Below are positions 1 to 6,273 of a stretch of DNA of 33,004 nt, piece after piece. Under the pieces are notes generated by a model. That model searched no databases and had not been told where the DNA came from. It saw only the letters and a program-made list of their open reading frames with translations. A program made the translations under genes and the position numbers. Each line of letters opens with the position of its first letter. Position 1 is the first letter of the stretch. Origin of the DNA: Acidimicrobiales bacterium (GTDB lineage: Bacteria; Actinomycetota; Acidimicrobiia; Acidimicrobiales; SZUA-35); assembly GCA_024638815.1 (NCBI GenBank), contig JAHEJM010000041.1:1-33004 (forward strand), given 5' to 3'.

Positions 1-2
1 AT

Positions 3-383
3 GAGCTGGCCGAGGCGGTGGCCGATCAGCTCCTGCAGCGATGGGGTGTGATCTTCTACGACCTGGCCGCCCACGAGAACCTGGCCCTGCCGTGGCGCGA
101 GCTGCAATGGGCCTTGCGCCGACTGGAGGATCGGGGCCTCGTGCTCGGTGGACGGTTCGTCAACGGCTTCAGCGGCGAGCAGTTTGCCCTGCCCGAAGCG
201 GTTGAGGCCATCAAACTCACTGTCCGGGCCTCGTCCTCATCAGCCTCGGCCGGCGGCTCGGGGCCCACCGGCCCCGGCACCGTCACCGTGTGTGGCTCCG
301 ACCCCCTCAACCTGACCGGGGTCGTCCTGCCCGGCCCCCGCATACCGGCCCGCCGCACCGAGCGGGTCACGGTGCCGTGCTAG
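3..383 (+). CDS. lhr: Lhr-type ATP-dependent helicase, C-terminal end (5' truncated)
   Basis: The reading frame is open to the left edge, so this is the last 126 or so residues of a longer gene; the apparent GTG at 18 is internal. The visible part carries the pattern of the C-terminal (post-winged-helix) region of Lhr superfamily-2 DNA helicases: a segment LLQRWGVIFYDL, then PWRELQWALRRLEDRG, GGRFVNGFSGEQFALPEAVE, and near the end the SDPLNLTGVVLPGPRIPA stretch. Lhr proteins are large ATP-dependent 3'-5' DNA helicases linked to DNA repair. The helicase motifs themselves lie outside the window. The short Ser/Ala/Gly-rich insertion before the last motif looks like a linker. Family assignment is fairly sure; role is by family only. 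Confidence 0.85.
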   Translation, partial: ELAEAVADQLLQRWGVIFYDLAAHENLALPWRELQWALRRLEDRGLVLGGRFVNGFSGEQFALPEAVEAIKLTVRASSSSASAGGSGPTGPGTVTVCGSDPLNLTGVVLPGPRIPARRTERVTVPC

Positions 384-419
384 GCCGGCCTGCGGTTCCG
401 GTTCCGGAGGCAGGCCGGC
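384..419 (+). terminator. Hairpin after lhr
   Basis: A perfect 10-bp inverted repeat (GCCGGCCTGC at 384-393, GCAGGCCGGC at 410-419) starts directly after the lhr stop codon. There is no T-run after it, so it is either a GC-rich actinobacterial-type terminator or only a stabilising 3' hairpin. Confidence 0.5.
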
Positions 420-513
420 GGAAGATGTGGTACGTTCGCATCGACCGGTGGCGGCCGTGGTGTAGGCGGTAACCCGGTTGCGGTGGAATCGACTACTCCC
501 TGGAGGGAACAGA

Positions 514-1155
514 ATGCTTCGCGTTATCTCAAAGCTGTTTCTCGGCGCAGCCGCTGTCGTTGCGGTGCTGGCAACACCGGCTCTGGCCAAGCCGGTCGAG
601 CCTCCCCCTCCCCCCGACAATGTGACCATTCTCGATCAACAGGGCAGCCAAGTTGTCTTCACCGGCCCGCTGGGTCGAATCTACGCTTCGGTCGGATCGG
701 ACTACTTCATCGGCCCCGTCAACGAGATCTGTCTCGGCAATCCTCCTCCCCAGACCACGGGAATCGCCCACCAGGTCGGAGACGGCACCTGGCACGCCGA
801 GATCCCCAACGGCGGGGTCGAGCGACCGGTAGTGATCTACGAGAAGGATCCGTCCCTCGATATCGGCGGCTATCTCGGTTCGGTCTGTCCCGGCATCGCC
901 GGCGGCGGACCGGCCCCGGTTCCCATCGCCACCGGAACGGTCATCCAGCAGGCCCGACAGCGAGGCCTGGCGTCACCCTATTGGTCGTATCCCGGTCCCC
1001 AGCAGCCAGGAATCTACCGCAATTCGATCCGGGGTTGGGCCACCGCCAATGACGGCACCCGGCTGCGCATTCTGGCCTCGGTCTACTACGAAGTCGATGC
1101 CGACGGTGGGCTGGAGTTGTTCAGCGAACTGACCAAGGTCCAACCGGTGGGCTGA
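514..1155 (+). CDS. Small secreted protein, unknown function
   Basis: A 213-residue protein starting at ATG 514, chosen because GGAGGG at 502-507 is a well-placed ribosome binding site; an in-frame upstream TTG start lacks one. Residues 1-24 are a clear Sec signal peptide (MLRVISK, hydrophobic core, cleavage after ALA), followed by a proline run PPPPPDN. The mature part contains four or so Cys-poor beta-rich segments with two Cys (ICLG, VCPG) that could form a disulfide. I do not recognise a family. It is likely exported. The gene stands alone: it follows the lhr hairpin and faces the next gene across a convergent hairpin. Confidence 0.75.
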   Translation: MLRVISKLFLGAAAVVAVLATPALAKPVEPPPPPDNVTILDQQGSQVVFTGPLGRIYASVGSDYFIGPVNEICLGNPPPQTTGIAHQVGDGTWHAEIPNGGVERPVVIYEKDPSLDIGGYLGSVCPGIAGGGPAPVPIATGTVIQQARQRGLASPYWSYPGPQQPGIYRNSIRGWATANDGTRLRILASVYYEVDADGGLELFSELTKVQPVG

Positions 1156-1172
1156 TCGCTCAATCGTGCCGT

Positions 1173-1211
1173 GTGGCGGTGCTCCACAGACTGACGTGGG
1201 TGCACCGCCAC
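1173..1211. terminator. Bidirectional hairpin between convergent genes
   Basis: A perfect 10-bp inverted repeat, GTGGCGGTGC at 1173-1182 and GCACCGCCAC at 1202-1211, lies between two convergent genes (ends 1155 and 1278). No clear T-run on either side. It probably ends transcription from both sides. Confidence 0.5.
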
Positions 1212-1277
1212 TCATTCGCCACGAGTTGAACGCCCGCCTTGTGCTGCGGTGGCCCCCGCCGGAGCGGTGACCGTCAG

Positions 1278-1790
1278 CTAGTTCCGGCTCCGGTCGGAGG
1301 CGTCGTAGGCGATCCAACCTTGACCGACCAGCGAGGTCTGTTCTCCGATTGTCTCGGATGTGAAGTCGAAAGCGCCGGTAACGGACTCGAATCGGCCGGT
1401 ACCACCGACAATGGCGCCCGACCCCTCACCCACGAAGGTGGCGGGAGGTATGAACGACGCCGTTCCGGAGAACTCGACGTCGATGGAGTCACCGTTCGCG
1501 GCCACATAGGTCCCGAACCCGCCTACGATCTCCAAATTCACGAAGTCATTGCAGGCTCCACCGCTGACCTCGACCCGGCCGAGGTGGGACAGACGGCCGC
1601 TGCCCTCGAATGCCTGGGGCACCAGCCCGTCGGGACACTCGAAGCCGCCGGGCGTGCCGGTGAAGTCGAGGCTGATGTTCAGCGGCCGCGTCTTTGCCGT
1701 GCCGGGATCTGCGGCCGTAGGTGCGGCCAAAACGGTGAGACTGAGCAACACAGCGAAGATGCCGAAAATACCGAAGCGATTGCGTATCAT
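1278..1790 (-). CDS. Secreted beta-barrel-like protein, allene-oxide-cyclase-like pattern
   Basis: A 170-residue protein. Start at ATG 1790, with GGGAGGGG about 8 nt upstream on the minus strand. Residues 1-27 form a signal peptide (MIRNRFGIF, hydrophobic core, APTAADP). The mature part is Gly-, Thr- and Phe-rich with short beta strands and ends in the pattern GSGAIVGGTGRFESVTGAF, which is common in small actinobacterial proteins with an allene-oxide-cyclase-like barrel fold. That resemblance is by pattern only, and no enzymatic role can be claimed. Two Cys (FEC, GACND) may pair. It is separate from the regulator gene that ends at 1932 on the same strand. Confidence 0.7.
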   Translation of the reverse strand: MIRNRFGIFGIFAVLLSLTVLAAPTAADPGTAKTRPLNISLDFTGTPGGFECPDGLVPQAFEGSGRLSHLGRVEVSGGACNDFVNLEIVGGFGTYVAANGDSIDVEFSGTASFIPPATFVGEGSGAIVGGTGRFESVTGAFDFTSETIGEQTSLVGQGWIAYDASDRSRN

Positions 1791-1931
1791 GGGAGAACCC
1801 CTCCCTCTCGGTGGTCTTTCGGTGGACCTTCTGACCGTACCTGCAGCGCCAGGTTCGAACCAGAGGCGAAGGTCCTTCCAGCGACAATCAGAGCCACATG
1901 CAACGGGACGACGATCGGACGGCCGGCGGCC

Positions 1932-2615
1932 TCAACCCTGCCAGCGGGATTGACCGAGCTTGTAGCCCACGCCCCGCACGGTGGAGATCAACGAGCCGTG
2001 TTCCTCCCCGAGCTTGGCCCGCAGCCGCCGCACGTGAACATCGACGGTGCGGGCCCCGCCGTAGTACTCGTAGCCCCAGACCCGATTGAGCAGGGTCTCC
2101 CGGGTGAACACCTGACCGGGGCTTGCGGTCAGGAACCGCAACAGCTCGTATTCCATGAACGTCAGGTCCAGGGATCGGCCGTCGAGCATGGCCTGGTAGG
2201 TCTCGACATTGAGCGACAAAGGGCCATAGATCACCAACTCCGGCCTCGCCCCCTTGCCCGCCTTGGCCAGCAGGTGGTCGACCCGGACCCGGAGCTCCTC
2301 GGGATGGAACGGGGTGATGATGAAATCGTCGAACGAGTCGTCGCGGCCCTGCAACTGGTCGAGCTGGCTGCCACCGACCAGCACCAACACCGGGGTGCGT
2401 TCGTCGATGACGGCGCTACAGACCCGCCACGCCTGTTCGGGATTGTGGCCGAGTGCGACCAGCACCGCCTGCCACTCCCGATCGTCACCCTCGGCCTCCT
2501 CGGCCGACGCCACCGCCTTCCAGCGGTAGCCGTCCAGGTCGAAGAATTTGACCAGCTCCGGCGGCGGCGGGTCGGGGTGGACGGCGAACAGCCCGGGATG
2601 GGCGTCGTCGTTCAT
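1932..2615 (-). CDS. glnR: GlnR-like orphan OmpR-family regulator with degenerate receiver
   Basis: A 227-residue protein. Start ATG 2615 chosen because it begins right at the receiver-like fold, 10 bp after the glutamine synthetase stop. Residues 1-118 are a receiver-like domain, residues 127-221 a winged-helix DNA-binding domain with the OmpR signature (LTFMEYELLRFL, GQVFTRETLLNRVWGYEYYGG, RTVDVHVRRLRAKLG, STVRGVGYKL). The receiver lacks the phosphoacceptor: the strand that should carry Asp reads VLVALG (Ala54), the acidic pair on strand one is replaced by HPD, and the conserved Lys before PF is Thr101. GlnR of actinomycetes is such an atypical regulator, works without phosphorylation, and controls glutamine synthetase and ammonium genes. 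Position downstream of glnA2 and opposite glnII supports a GlnR-type role. Weak ribosome site; probably translated from the glnA2 message. PhoP/MtrA-like origin cannot be fully excluded. Confidence 0.75.
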   Translation of the reverse strand: MNDDAHPGLFAVHPDPPPPELVKFFDLDGYRWKAVASAEEAEGDDREWQAVLVALGHNPEQAWRVCSAVIDERTPVLVLVGGSQLDQLQGRDDSFDDFIITPFHPEELRVRVDHLLAKAGKGARPELVIYGPLSLNVETYQAMLDGRSLDLTFMEYELLRFLTASPGQVFTRETLLNRVWGYEYYGGARTVDVHVRRLRAKLGEEHGSLISTVRGVGYKLGQSRWQG

Positions 2616-2625
2616 GGTCGTTCGA

Positions 2626-3960
2626 TCACCATGACGGATAGTACCGTTCCAGCTCCCACTGCGAGACGTGGCTTTGGTAGCTGCTCCACTCGCTTCGCTT
2701 GTTGCGAAGGAACCACTCGAAAATGTGCTCGCCCAGGGCATCGAACACCAGCTTGGACCGCTCCATCTCGTCCAGGGCCTCAGACAGCGATCGAGGCAAT
2801 GGTGCGACGCCGAGACGGGCCGCCTCGTCGGTGCTCAACTCGAACAGGTTCCGGGTGATGGCCTCGGGCAGCTCGTAGTTGTTCTCGATACCGGCCCGGC
2901 CGGCGGCAAGGATGACGGCGAAGGCCAGGTACGGGTTGCAGGCCGGATCGGGAGCACGGTACTCGATACGACTGGAGGAGATCTTGTCGGGCTTGGTCAA
3001 CGGCACCCGGATCAGGGCCGACCGGTTGTTCTTGGCCCACGAAATCCAGCTCGGGGCCTCGTAGCCCACCACCAGACGTTTGTAGGAGTTCACCAGCTGG
3101 TTGGTGATGGCCGTGATCTCCCGGGCGTGGACGAGGAGGCCGGCCATGAACTGCTGGCCCACCGGGGAGAGGATCTGATCGGTGCCGGGCTCGGGATGGA
3201 AGGCGTTCTCGTCATTGCGGAACAGCGACAGGTGTAGATGCATGCCTGAGCCCTGTATGCCTTCCAGGGGCTTGGGCATGAACGAGGCGAAACGACCCTG
3301 CTCCAGCGCCAGTTCCCGGACCACCAGCCGAAAGGTCATGACCTGATCGGCCATGGTCAGGGCATCGGTGTAACGCAGGTCGATCTCGTGCTGGGACGGT
3401 GAGTCCTCGTGGAACGAGTACTCCACCGGGATGCCCATGGTCTCCAGCACCGACAGTGTCCGCCGCCGGAGATCGGAGGCCACGTCGCTGGTGGTCAGGT
3501 CGAAATACGACCCCGAATCGAGAGGGTTGGGCGGGTTCGACGGGTCGCCGTCGGCGAAGTAGAAGAACTCCATTTCGGGGGCGACGAAGAACGAATAGCC
3601 GGCCTTGTGGGCGGCATCCAGGTTGCGGCGCAGCACGTACCGGGGGTCGCCGTCGAACGGTTCACCGCCGGGCATATGGATGTCGCAGAACATGCGGGCC
3701 GTGGTGCCGGCCTCGGTCCACGGCAGCATCTCGAATGTCGACGGATCGGGCTTGGCCAACACGTCGGATTCCTGAATCCGGCTGAAGCCGTTGATGGCCG
3801 ACCCGTCGAAGTGCACGCCCTCCTCGAACGCCGTCTCGAGCTCCATAGGGGAGATGGCGACCGACTTGAGTTGACCGACGACGTCGGTAAACCACAGACG
3901 GATGAGCTTGACGTTGCGCTCCTCGGCCGTGCGCAACACGTATTCGAACTGGCGATCCAC
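2626..3960 (-). CDS. glnA2: Type I glutamine synthetase (GlnA2-like)
   Basis: ATP-dependent ligation of ammonia to glutamate; cytoplasmic, dodecamer by family. GTG 3960 gives 444 residues beginning MDRQFEYVLRTAEERNVKLI, matching the usual start of the GlnA2 subfamily; GTG 4026 would add 22 atypical residues rich in Pro and Asn. Motifs seen: LWFTDVVGQLKSV, HFDGSAINGF, MEFFYF (metal-binding Glu), GSGMHLHLSLF (ATP/glutamate site), NSYKRLV, NNRSALIRVP, EYRAPDPACNPYLA, and the C-terminal FLRNKRSEW. The loop that carries the adenylylated Tyr in GSI-beta enzymes reads NLFELS here (Phe at about residue 373), so adenylylation control is not expected. The next gene on the same strand is the GlnR-like regulator (10 bp gap), and glnII is divergent. 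No dedicated adenylyltransferase is in view. Confidence 0.9.
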   Translation of the reverse strand: MDRQFEYVLRTAEERNVKLIRLWFTDVVGQLKSVAISPMELETAFEEGVHFDGSAINGFSRIQESDVLAKPDPSTFEMLPWTEAGTTARMFCDIHMPGGEPFDGDPRYVLRRNLDAAHKAGYSFFVAPEMEFFYFADGDPSNPPNPLDSGSYFDLTTSDVASDLRRRTLSVLETMGIPVEYSFHEDSPSQHEIDLRYTDALTMADQVMTFRLVVRELALEQGRFASFMPKPLEGIQGSGMHLHLSLFRNDENAFHPEPGTDQILSPVGQQFMAGLLVHAREITAITNQLVNSYKRLVVGYEAPSWISWAKNNRSALIRVPLTKPDKISSSRIEYRAPDPACNPYLAFAVILAAGRAGIENNYELPEAITRNLFELSTDEAARLGVAPLPRSLSEALDEMERSKLVFDALGEHIFEWFLRNKRSEWSSYQSHVSQWELERYYPSW

Positions 3961-4082
3961 ACTCCGATTGTTAACACTGTCCGGTGCAAAAGGCACCCTG
4001 AGTGCCGGCCCCGCCCATGGATTCACATTCCGTTAACATTCGGGCATTGTCTCCATGGCCCCAAGCCGGTTAAGTGTTAGAC
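3961..4082. promoter_or_regulatory. Divergent glnA2/glnII promoter region with two GTTAAC boxes
   Basis: This 122-bp stretch separates the chosen starts of glnA2 (minus) and glnII (plus). Two perfect GTTAAC palindromes stand at 3970-3975 and 4032-4037, 62 bp apart, in otherwise GC-rich DNA, and a related GGTTAAGTGTTAG lies at 4068-4080 just before glnII. On the minus strand TAACAA (3973-3968) precedes the glnA2 GTG by 7 nt and could be a -10 element of a leaderless message. The AT-rich boxes are candidate sites for the GlnR-like protein; they do not match the published GlnR consensus exactly. Confidence 0.4.
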
Positions 4083-5099
4083 ATGACCTATCAGGCAGAA
4101 TACATCTGGATCGACGGCAACGAGCCGACCGCCGAGATGCGCTCCAAGACGAAGATCTTGGCCGACGGCGATGAGCCCGGCATCTGGGGATTCGACGGCT
4201 CCAGCACCAATCAGGCCACGGGCGACAACTCCGACGTCGTCCTGCTACCACGGTTCCAGTGCCCGGACCCGATCCGCGGCGGCAACAACGTCCTGGTGAT
4301 GTGCGAGACCGCACTGCCCGAGACGCTCGAACCGCATCCAACCAACACCCGCGCCGCCGCCGTGGCGGCCTACGACAAATACAAAGAGCATGAGCCGCTG
4401 TTCGGCATGGAGCAGGAGTACACAATGCTCGACCCGGTCACCGGCTGGCCGGCCGGCTTCCCGGAGCACGGCTATCCCCGTCCCCAGGGCCCCTACTACT
4501 GCGGCGTGGGCGCCGTCAAGATCACCGGTCGCGACATCGTCGAAGATCACATGAAGCTGTGCATGGCCGCCGGCCTTGCCATCTCCGGCATCAATGCCGA
4601 GGTGATGCCCGGGCAGTGGGAGTTCCAGATCGGCCCGGTCGACACGGTCACCGTGGCCGACCACATCTGGATGGCCCGCTACCTCATGTACCGGCTGGGC
4701 GAGAAGCATCACCTGGAGATCTCGCTCGAGGCCAAGCCTATGCCCGGTGACTGGAACGGTGCCGGCATGCACACCAACTTCTCCACCAAGGAGATGCGGG
4801 AGAACTACGACGCCATCATCGCCGCCGCCGAGGCCCTCGGCGCTCCGGGCAAGCCCGAGGAGCACCTGGCCGGTTACGGCATCGGCATCGAGGAGCGTCT
4901 TACCGGCGAGCACGAGACCCAGCGCTTCGACCAGTTCAGCTACGGCGTCTCCGACCGCGGTGCCTCCGTCCGCATTCCGTGGCAGGTTGCTCAGGACAAG
5001 AAGGGCTACATCGAGGATCGCCGGCCCAACGCCAACGCCGATCCCTATGTGGTTGCCGCCCTGATGACCGAGACCGTCTGCGCCGCACTGGAGAAGTAG
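4083..5099 (+). CDS. glnII: GSII-type (eukaryote-like) glutamine synthetase
   Basis: A 338-residue glutamine synthetase of the shorter GSII class (octamer/decamer type). ATG 4083 gives the usual MTYQAEYIWIDGNEPT start; no Shine-Dalgarno is visible and the message could be leaderless. Motifs in order: WGFDGSSTNQA (about 35-45), FGMEQEYTM (about 107), PGQWEFQIGP, MPGDWNGAGMHTNFS (ATP/glutamate site), YGVSDRGASVRIPW, and YIEDRRPNANADPY close to the end. Full length for the class. It catalyses the same reaction as the divergent glnA2 product; actinobacteria such as Streptomyces and Frankia commonly keep both types and switch between them by nitrogen supply. A strong hairpin follows at 5119. The base composition resembles the neighbours, so recent transfer is not indicated. 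Confidence 0.93.
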   Translation: MTYQAEYIWIDGNEPTAEMRSKTKILADGDEPGIWGFDGSSTNQATGDNSDVVLLPRFQCPDPIRGGNNVLVMCETALPETLEPHPTNTRAAAVAAYDKYKEHEPLFGMEQEYTMLDPVTGWPAGFPEHGYPRPQGPYYCGVGAVKITGRDIVEDHMKLCMAAGLAISGINAEVMPGQWEFQIGPVDTVTVADHIWMARYLMYRLGEKHHLEISLEAKPMPGDWNGAGMHTNFSTKEMRENYDAIIAAAEALGAPGKPEEHLAGYGIGIEERLTGEHETQRFDQFSYGVSDRGASVRIPWQVAQDKKGYIEDRRPNANADPYVVAALMTETVCAALEK

Positions 5100-5118
5100 C
5101 GTCCGGGGCGTAGCCGCC

Positions 5119-5154
5119 CTCGGTTTCCGACGGCCAGGGTCGTCGGAAACCGAG
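5119..5154 (+). terminator. Terminator hairpin after glnII
   Basis: Perfect 14-bp inverted repeat: CTCGGTTTCCGACG (5119-5132) and CGTCGGAAACCGAG (5141-5154) with an 8-nt loop. Lies 19 bp after the glnII stop. No T-run follows, typical of many actinobacterial terminators. Confidence 0.7.
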
Positions 5155-5166
5155 ACAAGAATCGAG

Positions 5167-5240
5167 TAGGAACACAGCCTCCCACCGGGGGAACGTGACG
5201 CCCGTTTCGACGGGTCGTGCGTTCCCCCGGCCAGTTCCTA
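5167..5240 (-). terminator. Nested hairpin at the end of the minus-strand nuclease-like gene
   Basis: Three nested inverted repeats share one centre: TAGGAAC (5167-5173) with GTTCCTA (5234-5240), CCGGGGGAACG (5185-5195) with CGTTCCCCCGG (5220-5230), and CCCGT-TTCG-ACGGG (5201-5214), whose tip is a UUCG-type tetraloop. It lies between convergent genes and includes the stop codon of the minus-strand gene. Likely the terminator for that gene, paired with the glnII terminator on the other side. Confidence 0.6.
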
Positions 5241-6266
5241 CCGGTAGTTGGTGAGGGGCTCGTAGCCCGGCACCTGATGATGAGCGGTGTCGAGGTAGAT
5301 CTTGGCCTCGGGGTTGCCGCCGAAGCGACCGTGGCTCCAACGGACCTCGACGTGTCCGTCGACCGACACCGCCTGGTGCCCCACCCGGTCCCGAACCTCG
5401 ATGCGCCACCTCACCACCGGTTGGCCCACGGCATCACCCCAGGCGTCGAAGGCGGTGAGTTCGAACCGCTGGCGGAAGTCCCACGGCGTGTCGACGCGGT
5501 AAGACAGCGGCGTGCCATCGGACGCCGCGCCGAGCACGAAGTAGGGGGCGGGGGCGAAACGCAGCAACCGCCACACCATCTCCTCCGTGGCCTTCTTCGA
5601 CCGCAGCCGCGACTTCCACCGTTTGGCCGACTGATCGGACACGTCGGCCGCCATCCACCGGTAGGCGTCCTCGGCTTCGGCCGACGGCCACGACCCCCGC
5701 AGCAGGGGCTTGACGGCCTTGCGATGCTCGGCGGTCAACATGGCCGGGTCGTCCGGCAGCTCGATGGTCACGTCGGCCTTTAGAGCTCGACGACACGCCG
5801 ACCAGAGATCGAGCGTGGCCGCCGGGGCCACGCTCTGGTACCAGTCGTCGGTCGTCGCCGCCCGCCGTTCGGTGAGCAGCCGATCGAACAGGTAGGACGG
5901 TCCGGCGTTCATCAGGATGTCCGAGCCGTACTTGCAGCTGATCAGATAGACATGGTCGACCCGGAGGTCGGCCGGGATCTGCTCGTAGGCCGGCGGTTTG
6001 TGAGGCCCCTTCCACTCCAGCACCCAGGGTGGCCGGCCCCTCAGCCCCTGGTCGGCGAAGGCGAAGCGTTGCCCGTTGGACCACGCCGTGTCGAATTCAA
6101 TCCGATGCCGTCCGTCGAGCCGGGCGTCGATCAGCCGGTCGAAGTGGTCCTCGGTCACGTGGGTCATGAGTCGGGGCCGGACGCCCAGCGCATGGTCGAG
6201 CCGGCGGTAGCCCAACATGGCCAGGCCGGTCACGATCTCGGTGATCTCGGTGCGAATGGTGGCCAT
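5238..6266 (-). CDS. Uncharacterised protein paired with DNA methyltransferase, possible ExK nuclease
   Basis: A 342-residue protein starting at ATG 6266, 7 bp after the methyltransferase stop, so the two are almost certainly co-transcribed. No signal peptide or membrane segment. I do not recognise a named family. Residues 60-86 contain D60, D72 and the strand WVLEWKG with E84-W-K86; an Asp 10-20 residues before a hydrophobic strand ending in ExK is the layout of PD-(D/E)XK nucleases. A second conserved-looking block, VDHVYLISCKYGSDILMN (103-120) followed by SYLFDRLL, offers another Lys/Cys pair. The C-terminal third is basic, then beta-rich (KRWKSRLRSKK, WRIEVRDRVG). Position next to a methyltransferase makes a restriction-like or DNA-processing partner plausible. 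The nuclease reading is inference. Confidence 0.6.
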   Translation of the reverse strand: MATIRTEITEIVTGLAMLGYRRLDHALGVRPRLMTHVTEDHFDRLIDARLDGRHRIEFDTAWSNGQRFAFADQGLRGRPPWVLEWKGPHKPPAYEQIPADLRVDHVYLISCKYGSDILMNAGPSYLFDRLLTERRAATTDDWYQSVAPAATLDLWSACRRALKADVTIELPDDPAMLTAEHRKAVKPLLRGSWPSAEAEDAYRWMAADVSDQSAKRWKSRLRSKKATEEMVWRLLRFAPAPYFVLGAASDGTPLSYRVDTPWDFRQRFELTAFDAWGDAVGQPVVRWRIEVRDRVGHQAVSVDGHVEVRWSHGRFGGNPEAKIYLDTAHHQVPGYEPLTNYR

Positions 6267-6273
6267 GGGTCGC

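Noticed and set aside
1239-2858. 539-residue open frame on the plus strand
   Set aside because: It runs antisense to the secreted protein, the GlnR-like regulator and the end of glnA2, which have clear motifs; composition is that of a GC-rich shadow frame.
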